From Aquimarina sp. AU474 (GTDB lineage: Bacteria; Bacteroidota; Bacteroidia; Flavobacteriales; Flavobacteriaceae): a DNA stretch of 64,000 nucleotides. Every line of letters begins with the position of its first letter. Within the stretch, counting starts at the first letter, position 1. The DNA lies in contig NZ_OMPE01000007.1 of assembly GCF_900312815.1 (NCBI RefSeq), positions 310,001-374,000 on the forward strand, read 5' to 3'. The notes under the pieces are model-generated. The model did no database searches. It was not told the origin of the DNA and saw only the letters and a program-made list of their open reading frames with translations. A program made the translations under genes and the position numbers. Positions 55,365 through 64,000 of the stretch are shown here, piece after piece.

Positions 55365-56837
55365 ATGAAAAAATCCATTTTACTCGCACTCCTTTTTACA
55401 TTTACAGCATTTATTTATGCCCAAGATGATATTGAAAAAGTTAAATCTACGGTATCCAAAAGCGAAATAGAAGCCCATATATATTTCCTTGCTTCAGATG
55501 AATTAAAAGGAAGACAAACAGCAACTCCAGAAAATAAAATTGCAGCGCAATATCTAGGAAATATGTTGCGTAGCTATGGAGTTAAACCAATTCCGCAAAC
55601 CAATAGTTATCTTCAGCCCGTAGAATTAAACAAAACGACTGGTGTTACCCATGCATCACTAAAAGTTGGAGGTTCGAATTTTGAACAAATATTCACCTTA
55701 AACAAGGTTAACACAAAATACAATGGAAAGGCTGTTTTCCTTAATCATGGATTAGAAGAAGATTATAAAAATGTCGATGTAAAAGGTAAATACGTTATCT
55801 GCATAATAGGTACGAAAGATGAAAAAGCAATCAGGGCTTCTTTCTCTAAAGCTCAAGAAAAAAGCGCTTTGGCCAAAGCAAAAGGTGCACTTGGCATTAT
55901 AGAAATATGCAATGTAGATGATAATACTCAAGCACGATTAGCACATTATATGAATGGAGATGGTATGTCTGTCTCTAACGTTAATGATTCTAAAAAAGAT
56001 GAATTTGTTCACCTTTGGGTTAATGATAAAAATGAAGGAATAGTCGATGTATTCTCAAAACAAAAAGAATCAGAGATTTCGCTCACTGTAGAAGGGATTT
56101 CAGAAAAAACGGTGTATTCTCAAAACGTTGTTGGTGTTGTAGAAGGTACCGATCCGAAACTTAAAAACGAATATATCATTTACTCTGCTCACTATGATCA
56201 TGTAGGTATAGGTAAACCCGTTGAAAATGATTCTATATACAATGGAGCTCGAGATAATGCCGTAGGAACAGTAACTGTACTTTCTGCAGCAGAAAACATA
56301 GCAAAGTATCCTACAAAACGTTCTGCTTTATTTATTCTTTTTACAGGAGAAGAGAAAGGTTTATTAGGTAGTAAGTGGTACGTAGAACATCCTATAATCC
56401 CATTAAATCAAATGGTATATTGTTTCAATAGTGATAACGGTGGATATAATGATACCTCGCTTGCTACTATTATTGGTTTAGGTAGAACCACAGCAGAGAA
56501 AGATATTATCAATTCTGTATCTCAATTTGGGTTAAAAGCGATTGATGACCCCGCACCAGAACAAGGTTTGTTTGATCGATCAGATAATGTGAATTTTGCT
56601 GCAAAAGGAATACCTGCACCTACATTTAGCATGGGGTTTTCAGCTTTTGATGAACAAATCACGAAGTATTATCATCAAGTTACTGATAATCCCAACACAT
56701 TAGACTATGACTACTTATTTAAGTTTTTTCAATCTTATGTCCTAGCATGCAGAAGCATTGCTAATAACCCTGACACTCCTTTTTGGGTAGAAGGAGATAA
56801 ATACTACGAAGCTGGAAAAAAATTATATAAGAAATAG
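55365..56837 (+). CDS. Secreted M28 peptidase with PA domain
   Basis: The 490-residue zinc peptidase starts at ATG 55365 with signal peptide MKKSILLALLFTFTAFIYAQ; the ORF is open to 55254, but the extra 37 residues are not a signal. A PA insert (KVNTKYNGKAVFLNHGLEED) precedes the catalytic part: SAHYDHVG with H276 and D278, GARDNAVGT with D297, TGEEKGLLG with E329/E330, and CFNSDNGGYND. All ligands are present, in contrast to the M28 protein at 19810. It probably acts as an aminopeptidase in the periplasm. Confidence 0.92.
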   Translation: MKKSILLALLFTFTAFIYAQDDIEKVKSTVSKSEIEAHIYFLASDELKGRQTATPENKIAAQYLGNMLRSYGVKPIPQTNSYLQPVELNKTTGVTHASLKVGGSNFEQIFTLNKVNTKYNGKAVFLNHGLEEDYKNVDVKGKYVICIIGTKDEKAIRASFSKAQEKSALAKAKGALGIIEICNVDDNTQARLAHYMNGDGMSVSNVNDSKKDEFVHLWVNDKNEGIVDVFSKQKESEISLTVEGISEKTVYSQNVVGVVEGTDPKLKNEYIIYSAHYDHVGIGKPVENDSIYNGARDNAVGTVTVLSAAENIAKYPTKRSALFILFTGEEKGLLGSKWYVEHPIIPLNQMVYCFNSDNGGYNDTSLATIIGLGRTTAEKDIINSVSQFGLKAIDDPAPEQGLFDRSDNVNFAAKGIPAPTFSMGFSAFDEQITKYYHQVTDNPNTLDYDYLFKFFQSYVLACRSIANNPDTPFWVEGDKYYEAGKKLYKK

Positions 56838-56869
56838 TTTGCTCCAATTTTAATGCATAAAACATTAAA

Positions 56870-58015
56870 ATGAAAAATGCATTTTTTCTTATTACCATGC
56901 TTTTCTTGATGATATCTTGTACTCAAAAATCTCCTCTTGAACAGGTCTTAACATCGAATACTGGAATTATTCAAAAGGTAATGAAAAGTCCAGAAAAATA
57001 TGAGTTACAGGTTATGTACACTCAAATTAACAGAAATAAAACCGGTGAGGTAAGTTTCAAAAATTTTAAGTTTAATGTAGATGATAGTATTTATTTTTAT
57101 CCTGCAAGTTCTGTAAAACTTCCTATAGCTTTAATTGCTTTAGAAAAACTGAAGGAGCTACAGGGAAAAGGAATTAAAATTAATCGAAAAACAAGTTTTA
57201 CGACAAAAAACGATACGCTCTATACCACAATTGAAAAAGAAATCACCAAGATTTTTGCTGTAAGCGATAATCAAGCTTATAATCGTTTATTTGAATTTCT
57301 TGGTCAGGATTACATCAATGAACAATTACATTTCAAAAATATGACCGGGAGAATTTCGCATCGGCTATCAGCTTTTTATAGTCTTAATCCGAAAACACAG
57401 TCCATTTTTTTTAAAGAGAATATTGAAGATACTTCTTTCATATATCATCAAGAAAGTATAGAAAATTCACTTCAACCAAAATTATCTTTAAAAAAACTCT
57501 TAAAGGGCAAAGCTTATGTATATAATGATACGCTGATGCCTCATCCTAAGGATTTTTCTGAAAAGAACTATCTTCCTCTAAGGTCATTGCACGAGATAAC
57601 GAAACGTATTCATTTCCCAGACAAGTATTCGAAGTCACAGAAATTTGATATTACTACAAGCGATTATCAGTTTGTTTTAAATGCTATGAATACCCTACCC
57701 TATGAAGCTGGGTATGACAGAAAAAAATATTATGATTCTTACGGTAAGTTTTTTCTATTTGGTGATACAAAAGATCATATTCCGGAGCATATCGACATCT
57801 ACAACAAAGTTGGATATGCCTACGGGTATCTTACAGATTGCGCCTATATCAAGGATACAAAAAATAATATAGAGTTTGTACTCTCGGCCACCATCCATGT
57901 GAACAAGAATGGGATTTATAATGATGATAATTATGAATACAAAGAGATTGGTATTCCTTTTTTGGCAGAGTTAGGAAGGCAAATTTATGAATTGGAAAAA
58001 GAAAGGAAAAAATAG
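56870..58015 (+). CDS. Class A beta-lactamase-like serine hydrolase lipoprotein
   Basis: The 381-residue lipoprotein (LMISC, C17) has the penicillin-binding fold: S80-x-x-K83 in PASSVKLPIALIALEK, SDN in FAVSDNQAYNRLFEF, and KVGYAYGYLTDCAYI in the KTG position. The Glu166 region of true class A lactamases is not obvious, and the large insert (~170-270) is atypical, so it is more likely a peptidase or peptidoglycan-related hydrolase than a resistance enzyme. It follows the M28 gene by 32 bases and may share its transcript. Confidence 0.8.
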   Translation: MKNAFFLITMLFLMISCTQKSPLEQVLTSNTGIIQKVMKSPEKYELQVMYTQINRNKTGEVSFKNFKFNVDDSIYFYPASSVKLPIALIALEKLKELQGKGIKINRKTSFTTKNDTLYTTIEKEITKIFAVSDNQAYNRLFEFLGQDYINEQLHFKNMTGRISHRLSAFYSLNPKTQSIFFKENIEDTSFIYHQESIENSLQPKLSLKKLLKGKAYVYNDTLMPHPKDFSEKNYLPLRSLHEITKRIHFPDKYSKSQKFDITTSDYQFVLNAMNTLPYEAGYDRKKYYDSYGKFFLFGDTKDHIPEHIDIYNKVGYAYGYLTDCAYIKDTKNNIEFVLSATIHVNKNGIYNDDNYEYKEIGIPFLAELGRQIYELEKERKK

Positions 58016-58294
58016 CGTAACTACTAAAATGTACAAGTAATTTTCAAATAATGCTTTTGATGATTTCTTAACTATTACGCTATAAATCCATCATATAATC
58101 TGGATTTTAAGAAATATTACGTTTTTTTTAACAAAACAATACCATAAAAAGGTCTTTTAAGCCTTAATTTTACAATACCCCCTAGTTAGATAATTGTTAA
58201 AGCACTATTACAAATACAATATGAATACAAACACATATCGATAATAATTGCATAATGTGCATAAGCATAGTATGTAATTTTAAATTCATAGATT

Positions 58295-58648
58295 ATGAAA
58301 AAATACATACTACCCCTGCTTATATTTTCTTCATTTTTACTGTACCCCAACATTTCTTTTGTAAATCATACAAATGATTTATTTAACCAAACTCAAAATC
58401 CAAGAGATCGTAAACTTTCCTCACAAGAAGTTCAACAAAGAGGAATTGATCTACTAGCCAATGAAATAGTAGAAAACATTGATGCAATTGATTTGCGCAA
58501 AATGGCTAGGTCTGCAATTTTTGAGACAACTTATGGTTTTAGATGGAAAATGGTAAACCTACATACCGGAAAAATTATTATTGTTAAAGTAGACAAAGAC
58601 TTTAAACTCATTTCGGCTAGAGATAAAAACAACGCAAAGGTGATGTAG
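58295..58648 (+). CDS. Small secreted protein of unknown function
   Basis: I do not recognise this 117-residue protein. It has a signal peptide-like leader (ILPLLIFSSFLLYPNISF), a helical stretch (GIDLLANEIVENIDAIDLRK) and a beta-rich end (FRWKMVNLHTGKIIIVKVDK). It has its own leader and faces the small gene at 58654 with a 5-base gap. The 279 bases before it (58016-58294) contain no gene. Confidence 0.6.
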   Translation: MKKYILPLLIFSSFLLYPNISFVNHTNDLFNQTQNPRDRKLSSQEVQQRGIDLLANEIVENIDAIDLRKMARSAIFETTYGFRWKMVNLHTGKIIIVKVDKDFKLISARDKNNAKVM

Positions 58649-58653
58649 TATTT

Positions 58654-58896
58654 TTAGTCTATTTTAGATAGTTTCTCTTTTACATATTCGTAGCCTTCCT
58701 CATACTCCCAATAAATAATTCTATTATACGCATATTGCATAAGAATAAATTTTTCACTTACAGATAAAATTCGATCAATTGCTACCATTTTTTTTGAAGA
58801 TTCCTTTACCTCTACTTCTTCTATAATTTCTCGATTTCTAGCATCAAAACCGTGAACAATTGTATGATTCTTAAAAGTGAGTTCTATGTACTTCAT
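58654..58896 (-). CDS. Small cytoplasmic protein of unknown function
   Basis: This 80-residue charged protein (YIELTFKNHTIVHGFDARNR, SEKFILMQYAYNRIIYWEYE) has no signal or membrane segment and no family I know. A perfect -7 box (TACATTTG on the minus strand, 58916-58923) lies just ahead, which supports it as a real gene. It may be an immunity or regulatory protein, but nothing nearby says so. Confidence 0.6.
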   Translation of the reverse strand: MKYIELTFKNHTIVHGFDARNREIIEEVEVKESSKKMVAIDRILSVSEKFILMQYAYNRIIYWEYEEGYEYVKEKLSKID

Positions 58897-58915
58897 TTAT
58901 ATTCTTTTTTTATTT

Positions 58916-58923
58916 CAAATGTA
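58916..58923 (-). promoter_or_regulatory. -7 box TACATTTG for the small minus-strand gene
   Basis: The minus strand reads TACATTTG, a full match to TAnnTTTG, 20 bases ahead of the start at 58896. A -33 TTTG is not clear. Confidence 0.45.
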
Positions 58924-59009
58924 GGGATTATTTCACCTTAACACCCCTTTAAGAGTTTGGTATTTACATTTTAGTAACTTTAACACGCAATACATTAATC
59001 ATCAAAAAA

Positions 59010-59789
59010 GTGCGTCACATAGTTCTTGTTTTATCAACTTTCCTATTCAGTATTTTAGGTATTTCTCAAGAAAGCATAAGTATCACGTATACTGGTAACA
59101 TGGGCGTTCATATAATACATGAACAATCTTCTGTTCTTATAGATGGTTTACATACAAAATATGGTGATGATTACTTATTCCCTTCAAAAGATCTGGTTCA
59201 TAAAATTAATTATGAATTAAAACCTGATGCCATTTTATTTACGCACCATCATGGAGATCATTTTAGTTCTCAATTATCCAAAAATTATCTAGAATTAAAT
59301 AGAAAAGCAGTTCTTTTTGGCGCACATCAAATCACAAAAAACTTTACAGATCATAGAGAACGTATATTTACAATCACAACAAAAGATTACATTAAGCAAA
59401 CAACAAAAATCAATGATTTTAGTGTTAGCGGTGTAAAGATAAATCATGCCGGTAAAAGACATGTATCTGTTGAAAATGTAGGATACATTGTTAACTTTAA
59501 TGGTAAAAAGGTATTACACGTTGGAGATACCAATTGGTTAGAAGAAATCAACTTATTTAATCAGTTACGACTGGTTGATGAATCTATTGATATTGCTATT
59601 ATTCCTTACTGGATGTTATTGCATAAAAATACAGTTGAGTTACTTAAAAAAAATATTAACCCAAAGCATGTTGTGGCTACTCATATTTCCCCAAAAATAC
59701 CGCCTAATGAACTGGTCGAATTAAAAAGAAAATATCCAAAAATATATTTTCTTACTACCCTAGACGAACAAATACAAATACCATTATAA
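59010..59789 (+). CDS. Secreted MBL-fold metallo-hydrolase
   Basis: The 259-residue protein starts at GTG 59010, with signal sequence HIVLVLSTFLFSILGIS. The metallo-beta-lactamase motif THHHGDH (H79, H81, D83, H84) is present, then HVGDTNWLEEIN with the bridging Asp and VVATHISPKIPPNE with the last His. The short UlaG-like layout suggests a lactonase or phosphodiesterase. A possible promoter (TTTG 58956, TAACTTTA 58975) lies upstream. It is first of a likely four-gene operon. Confidence 0.85.
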   Translation: MRHIVLVLSTFLFSILGISQESISITYTGNMGVHIIHEQSSVLIDGLHTKYGDDYLFPSKDLVHKINYELKPDAILFTHHHGDHFSSQLSKNYLELNRKAVLFGAHQITKNFTDHRERIFTITTKDYIKQTTKINDFSVSGVKINHAGKRHVSVENVGYIVNFNGKKVLHVGDTNWLEEINLFNQLRLVDESIDIAIIPYWMLLHKNTVELLKKNINPKHVVATHISPKIPPNELVELKRKYPKIYFLTTLDEQIQIPL

Positions 59790-59808
59790 TTAATACACAT
59801 CTCATATA

Positions 59809-62800
59809 ATGAAACAATTACTCTTTCTGTTATTTTTTAGTACTACTCTTCTTGTGTCCTCTCAAGAATTTTCAATGGATCTTGTTAAAGACATTACACC
59901 TAGAAACATTGGTCCAGGAGGAATGAGTGGTCGCGTTACTGCCATAGATGTAGTAACTACCAATCCGGATATAATTTATGCAGGTACTGCTTCTGGAGGC
60001 TTATGGAAATCAACTTCGGGGGGTATCAAATGGATGCCGATTTTTGATAATGAAGCTACAGCTTCTATCGGAGCCGTTGCTATACAACAATCTAACCCTT
60101 CGGTCATTTGGGTAGGTACCGGAGAAGGAAACCCTAGAAATAGTCTTAATGGAGGATATGGAGTATATAAATCTTTGGATGGTGGTAAAAACTGGAAACT
60201 TATGGGGTTAGAAAAAACTCGACATATCCATAGAGTAATAGTCGACCCAACTAACCCAAACACAGTATACGTTGCTGCGATTGGTTCTCCTTGGGGAGAA
60301 CACCCAGAAAGAGGAATATATAAAACTACAGATGGCGGTAATACTTGGAATAAAATACTATTTGCTAATAATAAAACTGGAGCTGCAGATCTTATTATGG
60401 ATCCTAAAAATCCAAACAAATTAATAGCAGCATTATGGGAGCATAAACGAGATCCATGGTTTTTTAAATCTGGTGGTAAGGGTTCTGGTCTATACATCAC
60501 CCATGATGGAGGTAAAACTTGGAAACAAAAAACAGATAAAGATGGACTACCTAAAGGAGATTTAGGGAGAATAGGTCTGGCCATAGCTGCTAATAAACCT
60601 AATATCGTATACGCTTTAATTGAAGCTAAAAAAAATGCTCTGTATAAATCAGAAGATGGTGGTTTTAATTGGAAAAAAGTAAATGACAAAAATGATATTG
60701 GAAATAGACCTTTCTATTACTCTGATATTTCTGTAGATCCAGAAAACGAAAACCGCGTATATTCGATTTTTACTTATGTTAATGTTTCCGAAGATGGAGG
60801 AAAAAACTTTACTCAACTCATGCCTGCATATGGTGTTGACAATGGTGTGCATCCAGATCACCATGCATGGTGGATTCACCCTAATGATGGTAATTTTATG
60901 ATTGATGGAAATGATGGTGGTTTAAACATTACACGAGATGGTGGTAAGACATGGCGATTTATTGGCAACCTACCCGTTGCTCAATTTTACCATATTAATA
61001 TAGATAATGAATTCCCTTACAATGTATATGGCGGTATGCAAGATAACGGAAGTTGGAGAGGGCCAGCTTATGTATGGAAAGATCAAGGAATACGAAATTC
61101 ATATTGGCAAGAAATCTCTTTTGGTGACGGTTTTGATGTTGTACCAGATAAAGATGATTCTAGATATGGCTGGTCTATGAGTCAACAAGGTTTTGTAGTA
61201 CGTTATGATTGGAAAACGGGTAATAATTATATTGTTAGACCAATACATCCTGATTCTAAAGTAAAACTTCGTTTTAACTGGAACTCTGCCATTAACATTG
61301 ATCCTTTTGATAATAACACTCTTTATTTTGGAAGTCAATTTGTACACAAAAGCACTGATAAAGGACTAACATGGGAAGTGATTTCGAAGGATTTAACCTC
61401 TAACGACCCTCTAAAACAAAAACAATCTGAAAGTGGTGGATTAACAATGGATGCTACGGGAGCAGAAAATCATTGTACAATTTTGGTAATTGAACCCTCC
61501 CCAATTGAGCAAAATATGCTTTGGGCAGGTACAGATGATGGCCGTGTACATGTTTCCCAAAATGGCGGAGCCAACTGGACCGATGTTTCTAAAAATATAA
61601 AAGGCCTTCCTGAAGGTAGTTGGATTGTACAAATCAAAGCCTCCAATAAACAAAAAGGTGAAGCTCTTTTGATCGCCAATGATTACAGAAGATATAATTA
61701 TACTCCATATGCATATAGAACCAAAGATTATGGCAAAACTTGGAGTAGAATAGTTGACCAAAACGATGTAAAAAGTTATACTTTGAGTATCGTTGAAGAT
61801 CCAATTGAAAAGAATTTATTGTTTTTGGGAACCGATGATGGATTATATATTTCTCTGAATGCAGGAAACAGTTGGATCAAATGGACCAAAGGGTTTCCTA
61901 CCGTACCTGTAAAAGATCTTGTTATTCAACCAAGAGAGCACGATTTAGTAATTGGTACTTTTGGAAGAGCCGCATGGGTGCTAGATGACATTAAACCATT
62001 AAGAGCATTGGCCAAAAATAAAAACACACTTACGCAAAAGCTACATATTTTTGAACCACCTATAGGATATCAAGCAGCATATCAACAACCAACAGGTACA
62101 CGTTTTGGAGGAGATGCATTGTACAGTGCCGAAAATCGTAAAAGCGGAGCACTTATTACATATTACCTTCAAGCAGAAGAAAAGAAAAAAAATGAGATTG
62201 AAAAACCCGAAGAAAACGAAAATACTACTGATATAGAAGATGAAAATGATGATACTAAAGTTAAATGGGATTCTATTCGCTTAAAAGTATATAATGGCGA
62301 CCGTTTAATACGGACTATTAAACAAAAGACGCCGGATTCTACTGGGTTACATAAGATTCGCTGGGGTATGGATGAAAAAGGAGTTAAAAACCCTTCTAGG
62401 AAAATTGAAAAACAAAACAATGAACCTGGGGGAGTATCTGTAAAACCAGGAACATATACTTTGGTAATGGAGTACGGTGATCAGAAATCTAAGACAACAA
62501 TCCAGATCAAATCTGATCCTAGATTACAAGTGTCTCAAAAAAATATTGATGAAGTGTATAGTGCTTCAAAAAATATTGAGAACATGAAACAAACTGTATA
62601 CGATGCCGTTAAACAATTGGTAGAGAGCAAAGAAATCGCTTCAAAATATCAAAAAGAATTTAGAAAACTAGATAAAAAGAAATACAAAGATCAAATTAAA
62701 CTATCTAAAGATATTTCTAAAAAAATTGATAGTGTAGTTGCATTTTATATTGGTAAAGAAGATAAGCGTCAAGGTATAACACGTAATCCCGAAGTAAATG

Positions 62801-63021
62801 TTTCTCAACGCATTAGAAGTTCGGAATTTTACGTTTCAAGTCGCCAAAACGGTATAACTAATACCGAAACTGTGCTTCTTAAACAAGCAAAAGATGCGTT
62901 ACAAGAAGCACTAGACGAGACTAATAATTTTTTTGAAAATGACTGGAAAGCATATCGTACTCAAATAGAACAAATGGATGTTTCGCCATTTAAAAAAACA
63001 GAACGTTTTAGTCTAAAATAA
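59809..63021 (+). CDS. Secreted Asp-box (BNR) beta-propeller protein
   Basis: The 1070-residue protein has a signal peptide (LLFLLFFSTTLLVSSQ) and at least eleven Asp-box/BNR repeats of type S-x-D-x-G-x-T-W between residues ~60 and ~690 (SLDGGKNW, TTDGGNTW, THDGGKTW, SEDGGFNW, SEDGGKNF, TRDGGKTW, STDKGLTW, SQNGGANW, TKDYGKTW and others). They form two propellers as in sortilin/VPS10 and sialidase-like glycosidases. A coiled-coil-rich C-terminus with an FlgD-like region (PGTYTLVMEYGDQKSKTTIQ) follows. Often called glycosyl hydrolase, but no catalytic residues are clear, so binding or protein contact is as likely. Confidence 0.88.
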   Translation: MKQLLFLLFFSTTLLVSSQEFSMDLVKDITPRNIGPGGMSGRVTAIDVVTTNPDIIYAGTASGGLWKSTSGGIKWMPIFDNEATASIGAVAIQQSNPSVIWVGTGEGNPRNSLNGGYGVYKSLDGGKNWKLMGLEKTRHIHRVIVDPTNPNTVYVAAIGSPWGEHPERGIYKTTDGGNTWNKILFANNKTGAADLIMDPKNPNKLIAALWEHKRDPWFFKSGGKGSGLYITHDGGKTWKQKTDKDGLPKGDLGRIGLAIAANKPNIVYALIEAKKNALYKSEDGGFNWKKVNDKNDIGNRPFYYSDISVDPENENRVYSIFTYVNVSEDGGKNFTQLMPAYGVDNGVHPDHHAWWIHPNDGNFMIDGNDGGLNITRDGGKTWRFIGNLPVAQFYHINIDNEFPYNVYGGMQDNGSWRGPAYVWKDQGIRNSYWQEISFGDGFDVVPDKDDSRYGWSMSQQGFVVRYDWKTGNNYIVRPIHPDSKVKLRFNWNSAINIDPFDNNTLYFGSQFVHKSTDKGLTWEVISKDLTSNDPLKQKQSESGGLTMDATGAENHCTILVIEPSPIEQNMLWAGTDDGRVHVSQNGGANWTDVSKNIKGLPEGSWIVQIKASNKQKGEALLIANDYRRYNYTPYAYRTKDYGKTWSRIVDQNDVKSYTLSIVEDPIEKNLLFLGTDDGLYISLNAGNSWIKWTKGFPTVPVKDLVIQPREHDLVIGTFGRAAWVLDDIKPLRALAKNKNTLTQKLHIFEPPIGYQAAYQQPTGTRFGGDALYSAENRKSGALITYYLQAEEKKKNEIEKPEENENTTDIEDENDDTKVKWDSIRLKVYNGDRLIRTIKQKTPDSTGLHKIRWGMDEKGVKNPSRKIEKQNNEPGGVSVKPGTYTLVMEYGDQKSKTTIQIKSDPRLQVSQKNIDEVYSASKNIENMKQTVYDAVKQLVESKEIASKYQKEFRKLDKKKYKDQIKLSKDISKKIDSVVAFYIGKEDKRQGITRNPEVNVSQRIRSSEFYVSSRQNGITNTETVLLKQAKDALQEALDETNNFFENDWKAYRTQIEQMDVSPFKKTERFSLK

Positions 63022-63077
63022 ATAAGAAATATAACACACATTATAAAACTATATTCTATTTCAATTATTAATTCAAT

Positions 63078-63764
63078 ATGTTACAGAAAAGATTTTTAAG
63101 CATCCTTATTTTTTTACTAGCCATTAATGTCAATTCTCAAGAAACAGGTGAGGATGAGTTTGGTGCGTGGTATATGTATTTTGGTACAAATAGAATCACA
63201 GAACAATTAAGTATTCATTCTGAAGCTCAATTTCGTTTTTATGAAACCACCTCATCATTTAATCAATTACTATTAAGAACAGGGTTAAACTATCATATCA
63301 ATGATAATGCTATTGCTACTTTTGGATATGGATACATAAGTACTGATGGTACTTTCGAAGATTTCCCAAATGAAGAAAACACCAATGAACATCGAATATT
63401 TGAACAATTTATTTTAAAGAATAAAGTCGGCAAATTTAAATTCGAACATCGTTATCGATTAGAACAAAGATTTATCAGTTCACCTATTGATGATTTCACT
63501 GAACATCGTGCTCGTTACCGTTTACAACTTACTTATCCTATTGATGATAAATGGTTTTTGAATGCATATGATGAAGTATTTATCAATTTGCAAGAACCCA
63601 TTTTTGGTCAAAATAGATTGTATGGTGCCATAGGATATAATGTGAAAAGTAATTTTAGTATCCAATTGGGATACCTTAAAAATCACTTTACCGGTATAAA
63701 TTTTGACAGGTTGCAGTTAGGAGTAATTTATAATACCGACTTTAGAAAAAAAGAAACTAAATAA
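63078..63764 (+). CDS. DUF2490 outer-membrane beta-barrel
   Basis: The 228-residue protein has a signal peptide (FLSILIFLLAINVNSQ) and alternating amphipathic strands typical of DUF2490: FGAWYMYFGTNRITEQLSIH, FRFYETTSSFNQLLLRTGLN, KFEHRYRLEQRF, HRARYRLQLTYPI, and a closing RLQLGVIYNTDFR. It is probably a small porin-like barrel. Its stop overlaps the next start by one base (TAATG). Confidence 0.85.
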   Translation: MLQKRFLSILIFLLAINVNSQETGEDEFGAWYMYFGTNRITEQLSIHSEAQFRFYETTSSFNQLLLRTGLNYHINDNAIATFGYGYISTDGTFEDFPNEENTNEHRIFEQFILKNKVGKFKFEHRYRLEQRFISSPIDDFTEHRARYRLQLTYPIDDKWFLNAYDEVFINLQEPIFGQNRLYGAIGYNVKSNFSIQLGYLKNHFTGINFDRLQLGVIYNTDFRKKETK

Positions 63765-64000
63765 TGTCAATTTCAATAGAGAACAATCCTGCCCTACTAC
63801 TTATAGATATTCAAAAAGGTTTTGAGAATATAAAATACTGGGGAGGAGAACGAAATAACCCTGGTGCCGAACAAAATATGGAAACTATTCTCAAATTATG
63901 GAGAAAAAGAGAATTACCCGTTTTTCATATCAAACATTGTTCAACCGATCCTATTTCTCCATTATCCAAAAAAAATCCTGGAAATGATTTTCAGGATTTT
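63764..64000 (+). CDS. Isochorismatase-family cysteine hydrolase, 3' end cut by the window
   Basis: Only the first 79 residues are visible. ALLLIDIQKGFENIKYWGGE carries the N-terminal catalytic Asp of isochorismatase-like hydrolases, and RELPVFHIKHCSTDPISPL is the next conserved strand. The Lys and Cys of the triad would lie beyond base 64000. It begins inside the stop of DUF2490, so it is in the same operon; relatives include nicotinamidases and other amidases. Confidence 0.88.
   Translation, partial: MSISIENNPALLLIDIQKGFENIKYWGGERNNPGAEQNMETILKLWRKRELPVFHIKHCSTDPISPLSKKNPGNDFQDF

Noticed and set aside
56870-58015. Calling the serine hydrolase an antibiotic-resistance beta-lactamase
   Set aside because: The omega-loop Glu is not evident, there is a large insert and a lipoprotein anchor; a penicillin-binding-fold hydrolase is the safer call.
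58245-58275. GCATAA-rich stretch resembling half sites of the MarR palindrome
   Set aside because: The half sites are in the same direction and do not form a palindrome; likely AT-rich chance similarity.
59976-60689. Minus-strand ORF of 237 codons
   Set aside because: It lies entirely inside the Asp-box propeller gene; the repeated codons avoid stops on the other strand. It has no signal, domain or start context.
1-64000. tRNA, rRNA, CRISPR, insertion sequences, prophage or known defence systems
   Set aside because: I looked through the intergenic spaces and gene list and saw no cloverleaf, spaced repeats, transposase, integrase or defence-type genes that would support any of them.

Overview
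The window reads as chromosomal DNA of a member of the Flavobacteriia (Bacteroidota), probably a marine Flavobacteriaceae; the genus cannot be fixed from the sequence. Reasons: AT-rich DNA, many secreted proteins and short-lipobox lipoproteins, a type IX secretion (T9SS) C-terminal sorting domain on an amylase, a TonB-dependent receptor with STN and carboxypeptidase-like domains next to a DUF4249 lipoprotein, DUF2490, Asp-box propeller and MoxR/VWA proteins, and Bacteroidota-like -7 boxes (TAnnTTTG type) with few Shine-Dalgarno sequences. There are 52 protein genes, two of them cut by the window ends. I see no rRNA, tRNA, CRISPR array, insertion sequence or phage module.

Layout. 1-7.8 kb: fatty-acid beta-oxidation. 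A cut long-chain acyl-CoA synthetase ends at a terminator. A MarR regulator follows, with a perfect palindrome over its promoter, then fadN-fadA-fadE in the gene and domain order of Bacillus. 7.85-12.9 kb: a long empty leader, a T9SS-exported alpha-amylase with two starch-binding-like modules, a CBM9-like lipoprotein and an MFS transporter. 12.9-19.5 kb (minus strand): a four-gene operon of a secreted unknown, an STN-type TonB receptor, a DUF4249 lipoprotein and a macroglobulin-like surface protein. A 23-bp sequence occurs inverted on the two sides of the 8-19.6 kb block.

19.8-27.1 kb: an M28 peptidase, then a very tight six-gene operon (M1 peptidase, DUF2867, arginase-like enzyme with an altered metal site, TraB/GumN-like lipoprotein, zinc alcohol dehydrogenase, nitrilase). 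27.2-36.3 kb: mostly single small genes (two GNATs, VOC, membrane protein, superinfection-immunity/SHOCT protein, DUF6492-like, an orphan on the minus strand, a TPR esterase), an overlapping hydrolase/ECF sigma/four-TM protein operon, and a YdeI-like protein. 36.4-47.2 kb: envelope peptide and amide hydrolysis: a propeller-amidohydrolase, then proline iminopeptidase, two amidohydrolase lipoproteins, thioredoxin, S10 carboxypeptidase, DUF3291 and pirin.

47.3-52.5 kb: two tandem paralogous lipoprotein hybrid histidine kinases with solute-binding sensor domains, then DUF1853. 52.5-55.1 kb (minus): a MoxR-like AAA ATPase and its VWA partner. 55.4-64 kb: a PA/M28 peptidase, a class A beta-lactamase-like lipoprotein, two small orphans, then an MBL-fold hydrolase, an 11-repeat Asp-box propeller protein, a DUF2490 barrel and a cut isochorismatase.

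Overall the genes describe a heterotroph that degrades starch, peptides and fatty acids, with heavy investment in the outer membrane and periplasm. I found no clearly new defence or mobile system. The parts most worth a second look are the six-gene nitrilase/arginase-like operon, the twin sensor kinases, the ECF/hydrolase operon and the inverted 23-bp repeat.
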